Shown here: positions 28,392 through 37,614 of the stretch, one piece after another | Layout: every line of letters begins with the position of its first letter | Numbering within the stretch: the first letter of the stretch is position 1 | Assembly (NCBI GenBank): GCA_947459295.1 | Contig: CANHCY010000006.1 | Location: 17,678-81,677, forward strand | Source of the DNA: Chitinophagaceae bacterium | Lineage (GTDB): Bacteria > Bacteroidota > Bacteroidia > Chitinophagales > Chitinophagaceae | Direction of reading: 5' to 3' | Length of the DNA stretch: 64,000 nucleotides | Translations under genes and position numbers: made by a program | Notes under the pieces: model-generated | What the model saw: only the letters and a program-made list of their open reading frames with translations | What the model was told of the DNA's origin: nothing | The model's database searches: none

Positions 28392-29051
28392 TTAATTTAA
28401 CCCAAGTAATTCGAAAACTTTTTTTCCATCGATATTACCAAGTATACTTGATGTAGCACGCTCTGGATGCGGCATCATACCAAACACATTTTTAGAAGCG
28501 TTGCTGATGCCAGCAATATTTCTGGTAGCACCGTTAGGGTTGCTTCCTTCTGTAGCATTACCATTTTCGTCAGAATAGGTAAAGATAACCTGACCGTTTG
28601 CTTCTAATGTATCGAGTGTTTTATTGTCTGCAAAAAAACGACCTTCTCCATGCGCAATAGGTATTTTTAATGCGCCAGTTTTTGGATTCGTGATAAATAC
28701 ATTTTTACAAATAAACTGCTGATTGGCATTTTGAAGTAATACGCCCGGAAGCAATCCACTCTCGCATAATATTTGAAATCCATTGCAAACACCAAGTACT
28801 TTACCGCCTCTGTTTGCAAAATCAATAACAGATTGCATCATCGGGCTAAACCTAGCAATAGCTCCACATCTAAGATAATCGCCATAAGAAAAACCGCCCG
28901 GCAGTACAATACAATCATCGGTGGTAAACATACTAAGGTCTTTGTCTTTATGCCATAACATAATCACTTCCTTACCCAAATCTTGGGCTAATGCATCTTG
29001 CATGTCTTTGTCACAATTCGATCCAGGAAAAACAACCACGCCAAACTTCAT
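28392..29051 (-). CDS. purQ: Phosphoribosylformylglycinamidine synthase, glutaminase subunit
   Basis: PurQ supplies ammonia from glutamine for the fourth step of purine synthesis, working with PurL and PurS in the multi-subunit form. The 219-residue class I glutamine amidotransferase starts [16 protein letters not shown], carries [16 protein letters not shown], the nucleophile Cys89 in [10 protein letters not shown], and the His/Glu pair in MPHPERAT. The ATG at 29051 is chosen: an in-frame upstream extension of 15 residues contains the promoter element TACCTTTG and does not match the family. PurL and PurS are not in the window. Co-transcription with the DsbD genes is suggested by a six-base gap, with no obvious functional link. 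Confidence 0.96.
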   Translation of the reverse strand: MKFGVVVFPGSNCDKDMQDALAQDLGKEVIMLWHKDKDLSMFTTDDCIVLPGGFSYGDYLRCGAIARFSPMMQSVIDFANRGGKVLGVCNGFQILCESGLLPGVLLQNANQQFICKNVFITNPKTGALKIPIAHGEGRFFADNKTLDTLEANGQVIFTYSDENGNATEGSNPNGATRNIAGISNASKNVFGMMPHPERATSSILGNIDGKKVFELLGLN

Positions 29052-29080
29052 AAAATGTATAGTTATCTGATATAATAGAG

Positions 29081-29088
29081 CAAAGGTA
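29081..29088 (-). promoter_or_regulatory. Bacteroidota -7 promoter element for purQ
   Basis: On the minus strand the bases read TACCTTTG, an exact TAnnTTTG match, leaving a leader of about 25 bases before the purQ ATG at 29051. Confidence 0.6.
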
Positions 29089-29112
29089 ACCCTCAAAAAC
29101 AGAAGAAAAAGG

Positions 29113-30102
29113 CTAAATTTTCACCAAATGCCAGTTGTTGATAATTATAAGCCCCAGGGCAGTCCAAAACAGGAAATTAGGGAGTATTAAGCTTTTGGGG
29201 TTGCTGTACCCATTAGAAATAGTTGCCGAAAGTGGCACGAGGCCCATTAGTAGTATCTGCGCGCCTAAACTGCTAAACAAAAAGGGGCTAATGATCAATA
29301 TAAATAGAAGCACCATAATAACCCCCCAGTTTTTACGAATTTGAATGACGAGCCTCCCTACATGTACTTGCAACTGGTAGAGCCCAACAAGTATGGCAAA
29401 CAAAATAAAACCAAGGTTAACCAGGTAAAGATTTGACGCGCCAACAAGAGGTGAGCCAAAGTTGATTTTTGGCAAATAGTTGATTGCCGTTGACCAGGCA
29501 TTATTCAAATACAAAAGCACAAATACAATATAATAAGGCAGCAAAATACCTAATAGTAATACCAGCCACTCGGCTATTCTAAAAGGTCTTACCACGGCTA
29601 AAGCAAATAGCACCACCACAATTAATATAGACAAAGGATGAAATAGTAAAATAGATATGCCTGCAATTAATCCAATATTAAACAATAGTGTTTTTGGCGC
29701 TGGATTGTTATAGAGCCTGCTTAGTTTAATAAACATCCAAAGCGTCAATGAATTACTTACCAGGGTTTCTGTTATCAAATCAGATTTCATGAGCAGTCCT
29801 GACAACAAAATATAAGTCATGGCAGGCACATAATTGACAGAAGCAAACATGCGCAAATCCTGCATCACCATATTGAGGCGAAGCGCCTGTGTTACAAGTA
29901 ATGCATGAAAAAGAATGACCTGAATGGCAAGGGGTAAGGTGTATATGTAATTTGCAAGCACATAAGAAAACAAGCCATTTTGTTGACTAGAAGCCGCTTG
30001 TAAGGGCACCAATTCCTCAACCCCATGAAAATGAACGCCCACGCTTAGCAGCAGTACAAGTAATATATTTACAACAGATCTGTCTCTAAATAAAAAAACC
30101 AT
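29113..30102 (-). CDS. Polytopic inner-membrane protein, DUF6427-like, function unknown
   Basis: A 329-residue very hydrophobic protein with roughly nine to ten membrane helices spaced through its whole length and short loops. It resembles the Bacteroidota DUF6427 family in layout: an N-terminal FxxR start, an [15 protein letters not shown] loop near residue 75, [19 protein letters not shown] in the middle, and an [20 protein letters not shown] segment. No charged catalytic cluster or transporter signature is visible. It lies 26 bases after the unknown exported protein gene and is probably co-transcribed with it. The family call is from memory of its pattern and is not certain. Confidence 0.6.
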   Translation of the reverse strand: MVFLFRDRSVVNILLVLLLSVGVHFHGVEELVPLQAASSQQNGLFSYVLANYIYTLPLAIQVILFHALLVTQALRLNMVMQDLRMFASVNYVPAMTYILLSGLLMKSDLITETLVSNSLTLWMFIKLSRLYNNPAPKTLLFNIGLIAGISILLFHPLSILIVVVLFALAVVRPFRIAEWLVLLLGILLPYYIVFVLLYLNNAWSTAINYLPKINFGSPLVGASNLYLVNLGFILFAILVGLYQLQVHVGRLVIQIRKNWGVIMVLLFILIISPFLFSSLGAQILLMGLVPLSATISNGYSNPKSLILPNFLFWTALGLIIINNWHLVKI

Positions 30103-30128
30103 GGAATTCGTTTCGGCTTAAAAGTAAG

Positions 30129-31661
30129 CTAATAATCAATTTTAGCAAAACAAGTATATCCTCTAAACATACATGGCACAATCAGTTGTCTTTGCCCAAC
30201 TTGCTTTGCAAGCCTAGGCATAAATTCATGACCCCGATCTACATTTTTAAAGCCGGGGTTACGGTTAATTCTTCCATCGGCGGTTAAGGCCTGATTGGTT
30301 AACACGTTTTGGTTTTTTTCCTGCATGTTAAAAATGAAGTTGAGTTGATCCCCGGCATTTAACATCGAAAATCCTATAAAATTTTCTGAATTATCGTCGA
30401 ATTGGTTTTTACGAATCATATTACTCCATTCCATATTGCCTTTTGGGTCAAATGAAATAACAGCAATATTTTCGGCGAAATACCTAACCTGGTTATTGTT
30501 GCCGAAAAATGCATTGTTTCGACCCCAAGGTGAAAGCCCCATACCCATCGGACTATTCCATGAATAATAATCCATAGGCGACCAAAATGGAGAGCCATAT
30601 AAATAATCCCATCTATTAAGTGTACTTCCTCTAGAAGAAGAAAAAACAGATTCTGAAATCATCATAAAACCACCATCGCGTCTTAAAATAATATGCTTTA
30701 AAAAATAATCATTGAAAGCAACTTTTGCACCATTTTGACCCTTTGCATCTTCTTTAAATTCATCAGAAAAAAAGGTGCTAGCGTTTAATAATTCCTTGTC
30801 TGAATTTTTATCCCATAAAGTAAAATAGATGCCTTCGATATTGCCCCGTCTTTGTTTACCAAAAAAAGAAGTGATTAAATAATGCTTGTTTAAATTATCT
30901 ACTTTAATATGAATATCATCTAAATAAATACCTTTAACTGCTAGATCAGAAATATAAGCAACATCGTAATTCGCTTTTTTTGTAATCAACGAAACCTTAT
31001 TGATATTATCGTTTTGCTGAGTACCACTAGCTCTCACGCAAATTAAATCACCGTCATTGTCAAGTGCAAACTCAGCTAAAAAATCGTTGCGTTGCGGCAT
31101 GGGTAGTTCAATACGCGATTTTCTGATGAGTGAAAAATCTTGATCAAACAAACAGGTTGTTAAAACATGTGATTTTTCATTTTGGCTATTGATTTTAAAA
31201 ATCATTATTTTCTTCTTGTCTTCACTCACCACCAAAGAGTACAATCTGTTAGATCCAATACCGTTGGCATCGAGCGTGCTATCAAGTTGCATAGGCTCCG
31301 ATAATAAATTACCATCGCTATCCATTTTTACAGCCATGCAATAAACAGTGCTTTTTCGCTGAAACTGATAAATCAAATAAAAGTGATTAGCGTAGGCTAA
31401 AAAGTCGGTTTGCATGAGACGTTCTGGCATATTAATTTGTTGCTTGCCCAGTAGTTTCATGTCTCCGTCAAACACAGAAATAGAATGACTATATCTGTAA
31501 TTTTTGTACACCAGTATCTTACCACCAATTTTACCAAGCACTTCAAAACTGTAAGAACGAGGATCGTCTTTGTCAGGTTCTGAAAAGGTAATTTGCTGTG
31601 CTTTTAAGACAAAAGGCAGCACAAGAACGAGCGTAAAAAGGAATAAAAATGACTTTTTCAT
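30129..31661 (-). CDS. Exported protein of unknown function
   Basis: A 510-residue protein that I do not recognise. The ATG at 31661 opens a clear signal peptide (MKKSFLFLFTLVLVLPFVL, cleavage near KAQ-Q); an upstream in-frame TTG would place the promoter element TAACTTTG within the gene. There is no lipobox and no C-terminal sorting domain, so it is likely periplasmic or loosely outer-membrane attached. The body has repeated beta-strand patterns (ILVYKNYRYSHSISVFDGDM; LYSLVVSEDKKKIMIFKIN; DLICVRASG), which suggests a beta-propeller-like fold, and a Trp/Tyr/Pro/Gly-rich insert at about residues 355-385. It precedes the polytopic membrane protein gene by 26 bases. Confidence 0.7.
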   Translation of the reverse strand: MKKSFLFLFTLVLVLPFVLKAQQITFSEPDKDDPRSYSFEVLGKIGGKILVYKNYRYSHSISVFDGDMKLLGKQQINMPERLMQTDFLAYANHFYLIYQFQRKSTVYCMAVKMDSDGNLLSEPMQLDSTLDANGIGSNRLYSLVVSEDKKKIMIFKINSQNEKSHVLTTCLFDQDFSLIRKSRIELPMPQRNDFLAEFALDNDGDLICVRASGTQQNDNINKVSLITKKANYDVAYISDLAVKGIYLDDIHIKVDNLNKHYLITSFFGKQRRGNIEGIYFTLWDKNSDKELLNASTFFSDEFKEDAKGQNGAKVAFNDYFLKHIILRRDGGFMMISESVFSSSRGSTLNRWDYLYGSPFWSPMDYYSWNSPMGMGLSPWGRNNAFFGNNNQVRYFAENIAVISFDPKGNMEWSNMIRKNQFDDNSENFIGFSMLNAGDQLNFIFNMQEKNQNVLTNQALTADGRINRNPGFKNVDRGHEFMPRLAKQVGQRQLIVPCMFRGYTCFAKIDY

Positions 31662-31681
31662 ACCAAAAAGCTTTAGACCCT

Positions 31682-31689
31682 CAAAGTTA
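31682..31689 (-). promoter_or_regulatory. Bacteroidota -7 promoter element for the unknown exported protein
   Basis: The minus strand reads TAACTTTG (exact TAnnTTTG), 20 bases before the ATG at 31661. It supports that start codon over an in-frame TTG further upstream. Confidence 0.55.
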
Positions 31690-31780
31690 AGCCCCTTTAT
31701 CAAGAACTGCCTTACATAAAGGTGAAATAAATCTTAAGGTGTAACCCTATTTATTTGGAACCTGAACTTGTTTTTTAATA

Positions 31781-31788
31781 TACATTTG
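31781..31788 (+). promoter_or_regulatory. Bacteroidota -7 promoter element for kup
   Basis: TACATTTG (exact TAnnTTTG), with a TTTG at 31754-31757 that would give a 23-base spacer as a -33 element. It lies downstream of a possible TTG start at 31768, so translation must begin further on, at GTG 31810. Confidence 0.65.
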
Positions 31789-31809
31789 TGGAGCACAAAC
31801 ATCTTATAC

Positions 31810-33816
31810 GTGAGCAAGAATCTTAACAAAATCACTTCTGCAGGACTCATCATTGCACTAGGCATCATTTACGGAGATATTGGAACCTCTCCTTTATACG
31901 TTTTAAACGAAATTATTTCAGGTAGAGAAATTAGCGACCTGCTAATTATAGGCTCCCTTTCTTGCATTATATGGACCCTCACGCTTCAAACCACATTTAA
32001 GTATGTAATACTTACCTTAAAAGCCGACAACAAAGGCGAGGGTGGTATTTTTAGTTTGTACGCACTTGTTAGAAGACGCAAAAAATGGCTTGTAATTCCA
32101 GCCATGATTGGCGGTGCAGCCTTACTTGCCGATGGTATTATTACACCACCCATTACTGTTACTTCAGCCATCGAAGGGCTTCGACAAATCCCTGCATTTC
32201 ATGAGATTACGCAGCAAACAATTGTAACCATTGTTATTGCAATTATAAGCTTGATATTTTTTGTACAGCAATTTGGAACAGCTTCTATTGGAAAATTATT
32301 TGGCCCCATCATGACTTTATGGTTTTCTATGATTGCTATTTTAGGCTTAATGCATGTGGTAGACGACTTGTCTGTTTTTAAAGCGTTAAATCCATATTAC
32401 GGGATAAAATTACTAGCTACTTATCCCAAAGGATTTTGGCTACTAGGCGCTGTGTTTTTATGTACCACAGGTGCGGAAGCGCTATATAGCGATTTAGGCC
32501 ACTGCGGAAAAGGTAATATTCGCATCTCTTGGATATTTGTCAAAACATGTTTGATCATCAATTATTTAGGTCAGGGTGCTTGGTTACTTGCACAGTACAA
32601 GGGACAAATTATTCCAGCAGCGATTATGGCAGATGGCTTTAACCCTTTTATTGGCATCATGCCACAAGGATTTAAAATTTTTGGAATTATCATTGCTACC
32701 GCAGCAGCCATTATTGCGAGCCAGGCATTAATATCTGGATCTTTCACACTTATTAGTGAAGCCATGCGTCTTAATTTATGGCCTAAAATGAAAATCAATT
32801 ACCCAACCGAAGAAAAAGGACAATTGTACATTCCAGGCATTAGTCTTTTATTATTTGTTGGTTGCGTGGGCGTCACTTTATACTTTCAAAAATCCGCTAA
32901 CATGGGTGCTGCGTATGGTTTAGCGATTACCCTGTGTATGATTAGCACCTCCATTTTGTTTGCCAACTTTTTGGTCAGCAAACGAACGGCTCCAGCCTGG
33001 ATTTATTTATACCTCGCTGTTTATTTACTTATTGAAACTTCATTTTTAGTAGCTAACCTAGAAAAATTCATGCATGGTGGATATGTAACACTCATTGTAG
33101 GTGGCGCTTTATTTACTGTAATGTATGTTTGGTTTAGAAGTCGAAAAATTAAAAATAGATACGTTGAGTTTGTGCATTTGGAAGATTACATTCCAATGAT
33201 TCAGGAGTTAAGTAATGACAGAACCATTCCTAAATATGCAACGCATTTAGTGTACATGACGAGCGCCAATAACCACAAAGAAATTGAGCACAAAATCATC
33301 TATTCAATTTTAAATAAAAAACCAAAGCGCGCCGATATTTATTGGTTTGTACACGTAGACGTTATTGATGAACCTTACACTTGCGAATACTCGGTAGAAC
33401 ATATCATCCCTAACGATATCATTAGGGTCGAATTTAGACTTGGATTTAGAATGGAACAGCGCATTAATCTTATGTTCAGAAAAGTGGTAGAAGACCTCGT
33501 AACCAACAAAGAAGTTAATATTACCAGCCGTTACGAGAGTCTAGAAAAAAATAATGTGGTGGGGGATTTTCAATTTATTGTTCTTGAAAAATACTTAAGT
33601 CAGGACAATGATCTTCCAATTGTGGAAAGAGTTATTATGAAGCTTTATTTCTGGCTTAAAGAAATTAGTCTTGGAGAAGAACGTGGCTTTGGACTAGATC
33701 CAAGTAACGTAACCGTCGAAAAATTTCCGCTTATTGTAGCACCTGTTGCTAATTTAAATTTAAAGCGCATGTACTTTGACGGTCCCGACGAAGACGATGA
33801 AGATCAAATGATATAA
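31810..33816 (+). CDS. kup: Low-affinity potassium transporter of the Kup/HAK/KT family
   Basis: A 668-residue potassium uptake protein, a proton-coupled K+ symporter of the inner membrane. The N-terminus has GIIYGDIGTSPLYVLNEI, the hallmark Kup segment, followed by about twelve membrane helices to residue 450 and a cytosolic C-terminal domain. LKADNKGEGGIFSLYALVRRR and GAVFLCTTGAEALYSDLGHCG are further family motifs. The GTG at 31810 is preferred because a promoter element lies inside the longer reading from TTG at 31768, and because the family N-terminus begins a few residues later. It converges with the LD-carboxypeptidase gene, leaving only four bases between stops. Confidence 0.95.
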   Translation: MSKNLNKITSAGLIIALGIIYGDIGTSPLYVLNEIISGREISDLLIIGSLSCIIWTLTLQTTFKYVILTLKADNKGEGGIFSLYALVRRRKKWLVIPAMIGGAALLADGIITPPITVTSAIEGLRQIPAFHEITQQTIVTIVIAIISLIFFVQQFGTASIGKLFGPIMTLWFSMIAILGLMHVVDDLSVFKALNPYYGIKLLATYPKGFWLLGAVFLCTTGAEALYSDLGHCGKGNIRISWIFVKTCLIINYLGQGAWLLAQYKGQIIPAAIMADGFNPFIGIMPQGFKIFGIIIATAAAIIASQALISGSFTLISEAMRLNLWPKMKINYPTEEKGQLYIPGISLLLFVGCVGVTLYFQKSANMGAAYGLAITLCMISTSILFANFLVSKRTAPAWIYLYLAVYLLIETSFLVANLEKFMHGGYVTLIVGGALFTVMYVWFRSRKIKNRYVEFVHLEDYIPMIQELSNDRTIPKYATHLVYMTSANNHKEIEHKIIYSILNKKPKRADIYWFVHVDVIDEPYTCEYSVEHIIPNDIIRVEFRLGFRMEQRINLMFRKVVEDLVTNKEVNITSRYESLEKNNVVGDFQFIVLEKYLSQDNDLPIVERVIMKLYFWLKEISLGEERGFGLDPSNVTVEKFPLIVAPVANLNLKRMYFDGPDEDDEDQMI

Positions 33817-33820
33817 GCAG

Positions 33821-34729
33821 TTATAATTCTTGTAGACTTACCTTTTTAGCATTCACTTGCAAAGTATAGTGAACGCCATGCTTAATGGCGTAATTTTCTT
33901 TGTCATGACTTACCGGAAAATCGTAACACACTGGATAACTATATTGAGCTACTGCATTTTCAATGATTTCATATACGGTTGCGCCAAATGCAGGATCCGA
34001 ATCTTTGGTTTGTGTAAATCCGCCAACGATAAGCCCAGCAAGGTTTTGAAGCATGCCGCTTCTTTTTAGTTGAATCATCATCCGGTCAATATTGTATTTG
34101 TATTCACCAATATCTTCTAAAAATAAAATGGCATTTTTTGTTTGCAAACCAGACACTGATCCGGTAGCGTGCGCCACCAGTGTTAAATTACCACCCACTA
34201 ATTTCCCGGAGGCCGTTCCAAATTTATTAAGTGCGTGTGTCGCAGCTTTATAGTTTGCTTTTTTACCCTGGAGTGCATGTTTTAAAGAAAGTACCCACTC
34301 GTTATTTGACTGTCCATTATTGAAAGCGCCGGCCATGGGTGCATGCAGCGATGCTATTTTTAACGCCTGCGAACAATGGTTGTGTAATAGTGTGATATCA
34401 CTAAATCCAATGACCCACTTAGGATGTTTTTTAAACGTTTTAAAATCGAGTAAATCAATAATTCGGCTCATTCCATAACCACCTCTACCGCACAAAACTG
34501 CCTGCACATTTTTATCATCAAGCATTTCCTGTAAATCAGCGGCACGTTCCTCGTCGGTGGCCGAAAAATAATGATGCTGCGTTCCAAGGGTTTTTCCAAT
34601 TTTTACCTTGTAACCCCAAGCTTCTAAGGTACTGATACATGTAGCTGCTTTTTTTACCGGAAGGGTGCCTGAAGGGCAGACTAGGCCAATGGTGTCGCCC
34701 TTTTTAAGGTAGGGTGGAATTTTGATCAT
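33821..34729 (-). CDS. LD-carboxypeptidase, peptidase family S66 (LdcA/MccF-like)
   Basis: A 302-residue S66 serine peptidase. LD-carboxypeptidases remove the terminal D-Ala from murein tetrapeptides during peptidoglycan recycling; some relatives act on microcin C-type compounds. PPYLKKGDTIGLVCPSG is the N-terminal family motif and CGRGGYGMSRIID follows. The nucleophile is Ser110 in IGFSDITLLH, with a Glu in FLEDIGEYKYNIDRM and the His in FPVSHDKENYAIKHG completing the family triad. The start is placed at 34729 (MIKIPPYLKKG), seven codons inside the longest reading. No signal peptide is present, consistent with a cytosolic recycling enzyme. Confidence 0.92.
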   Translation of the reverse strand: MIKIPPYLKKGDTIGLVCPSGTLPVKKAATCISTLEAWGYKVKIGKTLGTQHHYFSATDEERAADLQEMLDDKNVQAVLCGRGGYGMSRIIDLLDFKTFKKHPKWVIGFSDITLLHNHCSQALKIASLHAPMAGAFNNGQSNNEWVLSLKHALQGKKANYKAATHALNKFGTASGKLVGGNLTLVAHATGSVSGLQTKNAILFLEDIGEYKYNIDRMMIQLKRSGMLQNLAGLIVGGFTQTKDSDPAFGATVYEIIENAVAQYSYPVCYDFPVSHDKENYAIKHGVHYTLQVNAKKVSLQEL

Positions 34730-34802
34730 GCGGCAATTTAGCAATTTCAACCAGTATACACAAGCAGTTTCAAAAAGGCTTTAGGGAACGGCGCTTCTTT
34801 TG

Positions 34803-34810
34803 TACTTTTG
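34803..34810 (+). promoter_or_regulatory. Bacteroidota -7 promoter element for metG
   Basis: TACTTTTG, an exact TAnnTTTG element nine bases upstream of the metG ATG. A TTTA at 34780-34783 is a weak -33 candidate. Confidence 0.6.
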
Positions 34811-34819
34811 TAGCCAATT

Positions 34820-36940
34820 ATGAGTACACCCAAACGATATTTAATTACTGCAGCCCTTCCTTACGCGAATGGTCAAAAACATATAGGACATTTGGCGGGC
34901 GCATACCTTCCGGCCGATATTTACGTGCGTTATTTAAAGGCGCAAAAAAGAGACGCCGTTTTTGTTTGCGGTAGTGACGAGCATGGCACGGCTATTCCCA
35001 TTCAGGCAACCAAAGAAGGCACCACGGCGCAGGCTATTATTGATAAGTACCATCCCTTAATGGAACAAAACTTTAAGGACCTAGGTATTGCCTTTGATGT
35101 GTACCACCGCACTAGCGATCCGCTGCATCACCAAACAGCCCAAGAATTTTTTACTAAACTAGAGGCGAGTGGCGATTTAGAAACCAAAGAAACCGAACAA
35201 TATTTTGACGAGAGCGCACAAACCTTTTTAGCAGACAGATACATTAAAGGAACATGCCCTTCTTGCAATTACGATAGTGCTTACGGAGATCAGTGCGAGA
35301 AATGTGGCAAGAGCTTAAGTCCCGAAGAACTTATCAATCCGGTAAGTACTTTAAGTGGTAATGCGCCCATTAAAAAAACAACTAAGCACTGGTATTTACC
35401 ACTCAATAGACACGAAGATTTTTTACGTGAATGGATATTAGAATCGCATGCAAACGATTGGCGCCCAAGTGTGGTAGGTCAGTGCAAGAGCTGGATAGAT
35501 GGCGGTTTGCAGCCCCGTGCGGTTACCCGCGATTTAGACTGGGGGGTAAAAGTTCCTTTAGCGGGCGCCGACGGAAAAGTGCTCTACGTTTGGTTTGATG
35601 CACCTATTGGTTATATCAGTGCTACTAAACAATGGGCCCTTAATACCGGTAAGGATTGGAAACCTTATTGGGAAGACAAAGACACCAAGCTGGTACATTT
35701 TATAGGAAAAGACAATATCGTTTTTCACTGTATTATATTTCCAGTGATGCTGAGGCTCCATGGAAATATTTTACCAACGGATGTTCCTGCTAACGAGTTT
35801 ATGAATTTGGAAGGCGATAAAATGAGCACTTCTAGAAACTGGAAATTAGACATGCAGGATTACATCACCGACTTTGTCAACAAAGAAAATGGTGGTGGTC
35901 AAATGGCGGATGCACTTAGGTATTACCTCACACAAATTGCACCTGAAACAAAGGATAGTGAATTTATGTGGAAGGGTTTTCAGGACGCCATCAATTCAGA
36001 ACTGGTAAGCGTGTATGGTAATTTTATCAACCGCTCACTCGTACTAATGCACAAATTATGCGGTGGCAAAGTGCCTCCATACCACGCGGCTATAGAAGAC
36101 AGTGAAGACATAGCTGTTAAAGAAGCCATTGCAAATACCGCTAAAAAAGTAGGTGAATTAATTGAAGCCTACCGTTTTAGAGAAGCCCTTTTTGAAGTGA
36201 TTGCCCTTGCTAGAATTGGAAATGGTTATATGCAAAAGAAAGAGCCATGGATTGTTGCCAAGCAAGTAGCAGAGAATCCGGCAGCACAGCAGCAAATTGA
36301 CAACTGCTTACATCTTTGCTTACAACTAACGGCTAATTTGGCCATTTTGGCGCAGCCGTTTTTACCTTTCACTGCAAAAAAGATTTGCCATTTATTAAAA
36401 GTGGTTGATAAAATATTAGACTGGGAAAATGCAGGTAGCTTAAAACTTTTAAGTGTAGGCTACACGCTTCGTGCACCAGAATTACTTTTCAGAAAAATTG
36501 AAGACGAAGAAATTGCTGCGCAAATTCAAAAATTAAATGACGCCGCTCAAATTAAAAAAATGGAAACAACGCCAACAACATCGTCATCAACATCTACCAT
36601 TGCAGCTGTAAAGCCTGAAATTGTATTTGATGATTTTGCTAAAATAGATTTACGCGTGGGTACTATTGTTGCCGCTTCAAAAGTAGAAAAGGCAGATAAA
36701 CTGCTACAACTCAGTGTAGACCTAGGTTTTGAGACACGCACCATTGTATCTGGTATTGCACAGCATTTTGAGCCAGAAACGATTGTAGGAAAGCAGGTAA
36801 CTGTGGTGGTTAATTTAGCACCACGCAAAATGAGAGGCATCGAAAGCAATGGCATGATACTTATGGCCGAGGATGCAAATGGTAAACTCCATTTTGTAAA
36901 CCCTTCAGACAATATTAATCCAGGAAGTGGTGTGAGCTAA
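34820..36940 (+). CDS. metG: Methionine-tRNA ligase
   Basis: MetRS charges tRNA-Met. The 706-residue protein has the class I core with ALPYANGQKHIGHLAG (HIGH at residues 21-24) and KMSTS at 334-338, plus the zinc knuckle CPSCNYDSAYGDQCEKCG at about 150-167. An alpha-helical anticodon-binding domain follows, and the C-terminal 105 residues form an EMAP/Trbp-like OB-fold dimerisation and tRNA-binding domain (FAKIDLRVGTIVAASKVEKA). A short low-complexity Thr/Ser linker joins the two. The gene ends with no base between its stop and the stop of the convergent oxidoreductase small-subunit gene. Confidence 0.98.
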   Translation: MSTPKRYLITAALPYANGQKHIGHLAGAYLPADIYVRYLKAQKRDAVFVCGSDEHGTAIPIQATKEGTTAQAIIDKYHPLMEQNFKDLGIAFDVYHRTSDPLHHQTAQEFFTKLEASGDLETKETEQYFDESAQTFLADRYIKGTCPSCNYDSAYGDQCEKCGKSLSPEELINPVSTLSGNAPIKKTTKHWYLPLNRHEDFLREWILESHANDWRPSVVGQCKSWIDGGLQPRAVTRDLDWGVKVPLAGADGKVLYVWFDAPIGYISATKQWALNTGKDWKPYWEDKDTKLVHFIGKDNIVFHCIIFPVMLRLHGNILPTDVPANEFMNLEGDKMSTSRNWKLDMQDYITDFVNKENGGGQMADALRYYLTQIAPETKDSEFMWKGFQDAINSELVSVYGNFINRSLVLMHKLCGGKVPPYHAAIEDSEDIAVKEAIANTAKKVGELIEAYRFREALFEVIALARIGNGYMQKKEPWIVAKQVAENPAAQQQIDNCLHLCLQLTANLAILAQPFLPFTAKKICHLLKVVDKILDWENAGSLKLLSVGYTLRAPELLFRKIEDEEIAAQIQKLNDAAQIKKMETTPTTSSSTSTIAAVKPEIVFDDFAKIDLRVGTIVAASKVEKADKLLQLSVDLGFETRTIVSGIAQHFEPETIVGKQVTVVVNLAPRKMRGIESNGMILMAEDANGKLHFVNPSDNINPGSGVS

Positions 36941-37597
36941 TTAAGAATAGCTCACACACTCTTTATTTTCTTTATCAGTATAAGCAAGTCCTTTTTCTTT
37001 AAGTACTTCGGCAGGTACACCATTCCATTTATTTGGAACGTTGCCCGCATAGCCTAAATCTTTAACACCTATTTCAGAAGTATAAAAACCGGTAAGGGTT
37101 AAATCACGCATAAGGTTAAAAAAGGTAACGCCTTGCTTGTTTTTTGGATCCGCTTTTTCGGGGTAGGCAATTTGATCCACCATTTTAATTTGTTCAGCGG
37201 CTGTACAGTCCACAAAAGCTTTGTCAAACTGTTTGAAGCACTGCATATCAAGCCATCTTAATCCACCACGCATAGGCGTTTGGTGTTCAGGCATGTCTTT
37301 TACTATAAATGCGATAAACTCAGGTACTTTGGCCTCAGTAGCGCTACCGCTAACAGCATCTTTAGGTACAATAATATCAGATAGTACGGTAACAGTAGCG
37401 AGTTCGTGCGCCGTAAAAAATTCGGGCTCCGCTTCCACTTTTTTTAAGTGGTCTTTTTCTTCTTGCATACGGTCGGCGAGTAATGCTTCCGCGTCTGCAG
37501 CTACTTTTTTATCATCAGAACTTTTGCAGGCTTGTACAACTACACCCGTAGCTACGGTACCTACAACAAGGGCTTTGATGGATTTTCTTCTGTCCAT
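36941..37597 (-). CDS. Gluconate 2-dehydrogenase subunit 3-family small subunit, Tat-type lipoprotein
   Basis: A 218-residue protein of the Gluconate_2-dh3 family, the small 'hitch-hiker' subunit of membrane-bound FAD oxidoreductases. The N-terminus combines a twin-arginine pattern (DRRKSIKAL, Arg3-Arg4) with a lipobox VQA-C, making Cys24 the likely lipidated residue. The remainder (LATVTVLSDIIVPKD, VPEFIAFIVKD, FFNLMRDLTLTGFYTSEIG) matches the family pattern. The larger GMC subunit is encoded 17 bases upstream and has no signal peptide of its own, which fits export as a folded complex through Tat. Family assignment is fairly secure; the substrate is not known. Confidence 0.87.
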   Translation of the reverse strand: MDRRKSIKALVVGTVATGVVVQACKSSDDKKVAADAEALLADRMQEEKDHLKKVEAEPEFFTAHELATVTVLSDIIVPKDAVSGSATEAKVPEFIAFIVKDMPEHQTPMRGGLRWLDMQCFKQFDKAFVDCTAAEQIKMVDQIAYPEKADPKNKQGVTFFNLMRDLTLTGFYTSEIGVKDLGYAGNVPNKWNGVPAEVLKEKGLAYTDKENKECVSYS

Positions 37598-37614
37598 AAT
37601 ACTATTATTAAAAG

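Noticed and set aside
36547..36912. Open frame of 121 codons opposite the C-terminal domain of metG
   Set aside because: It is fully antisense to a well-conserved tRNA-binding domain and looks like a coding shadow.
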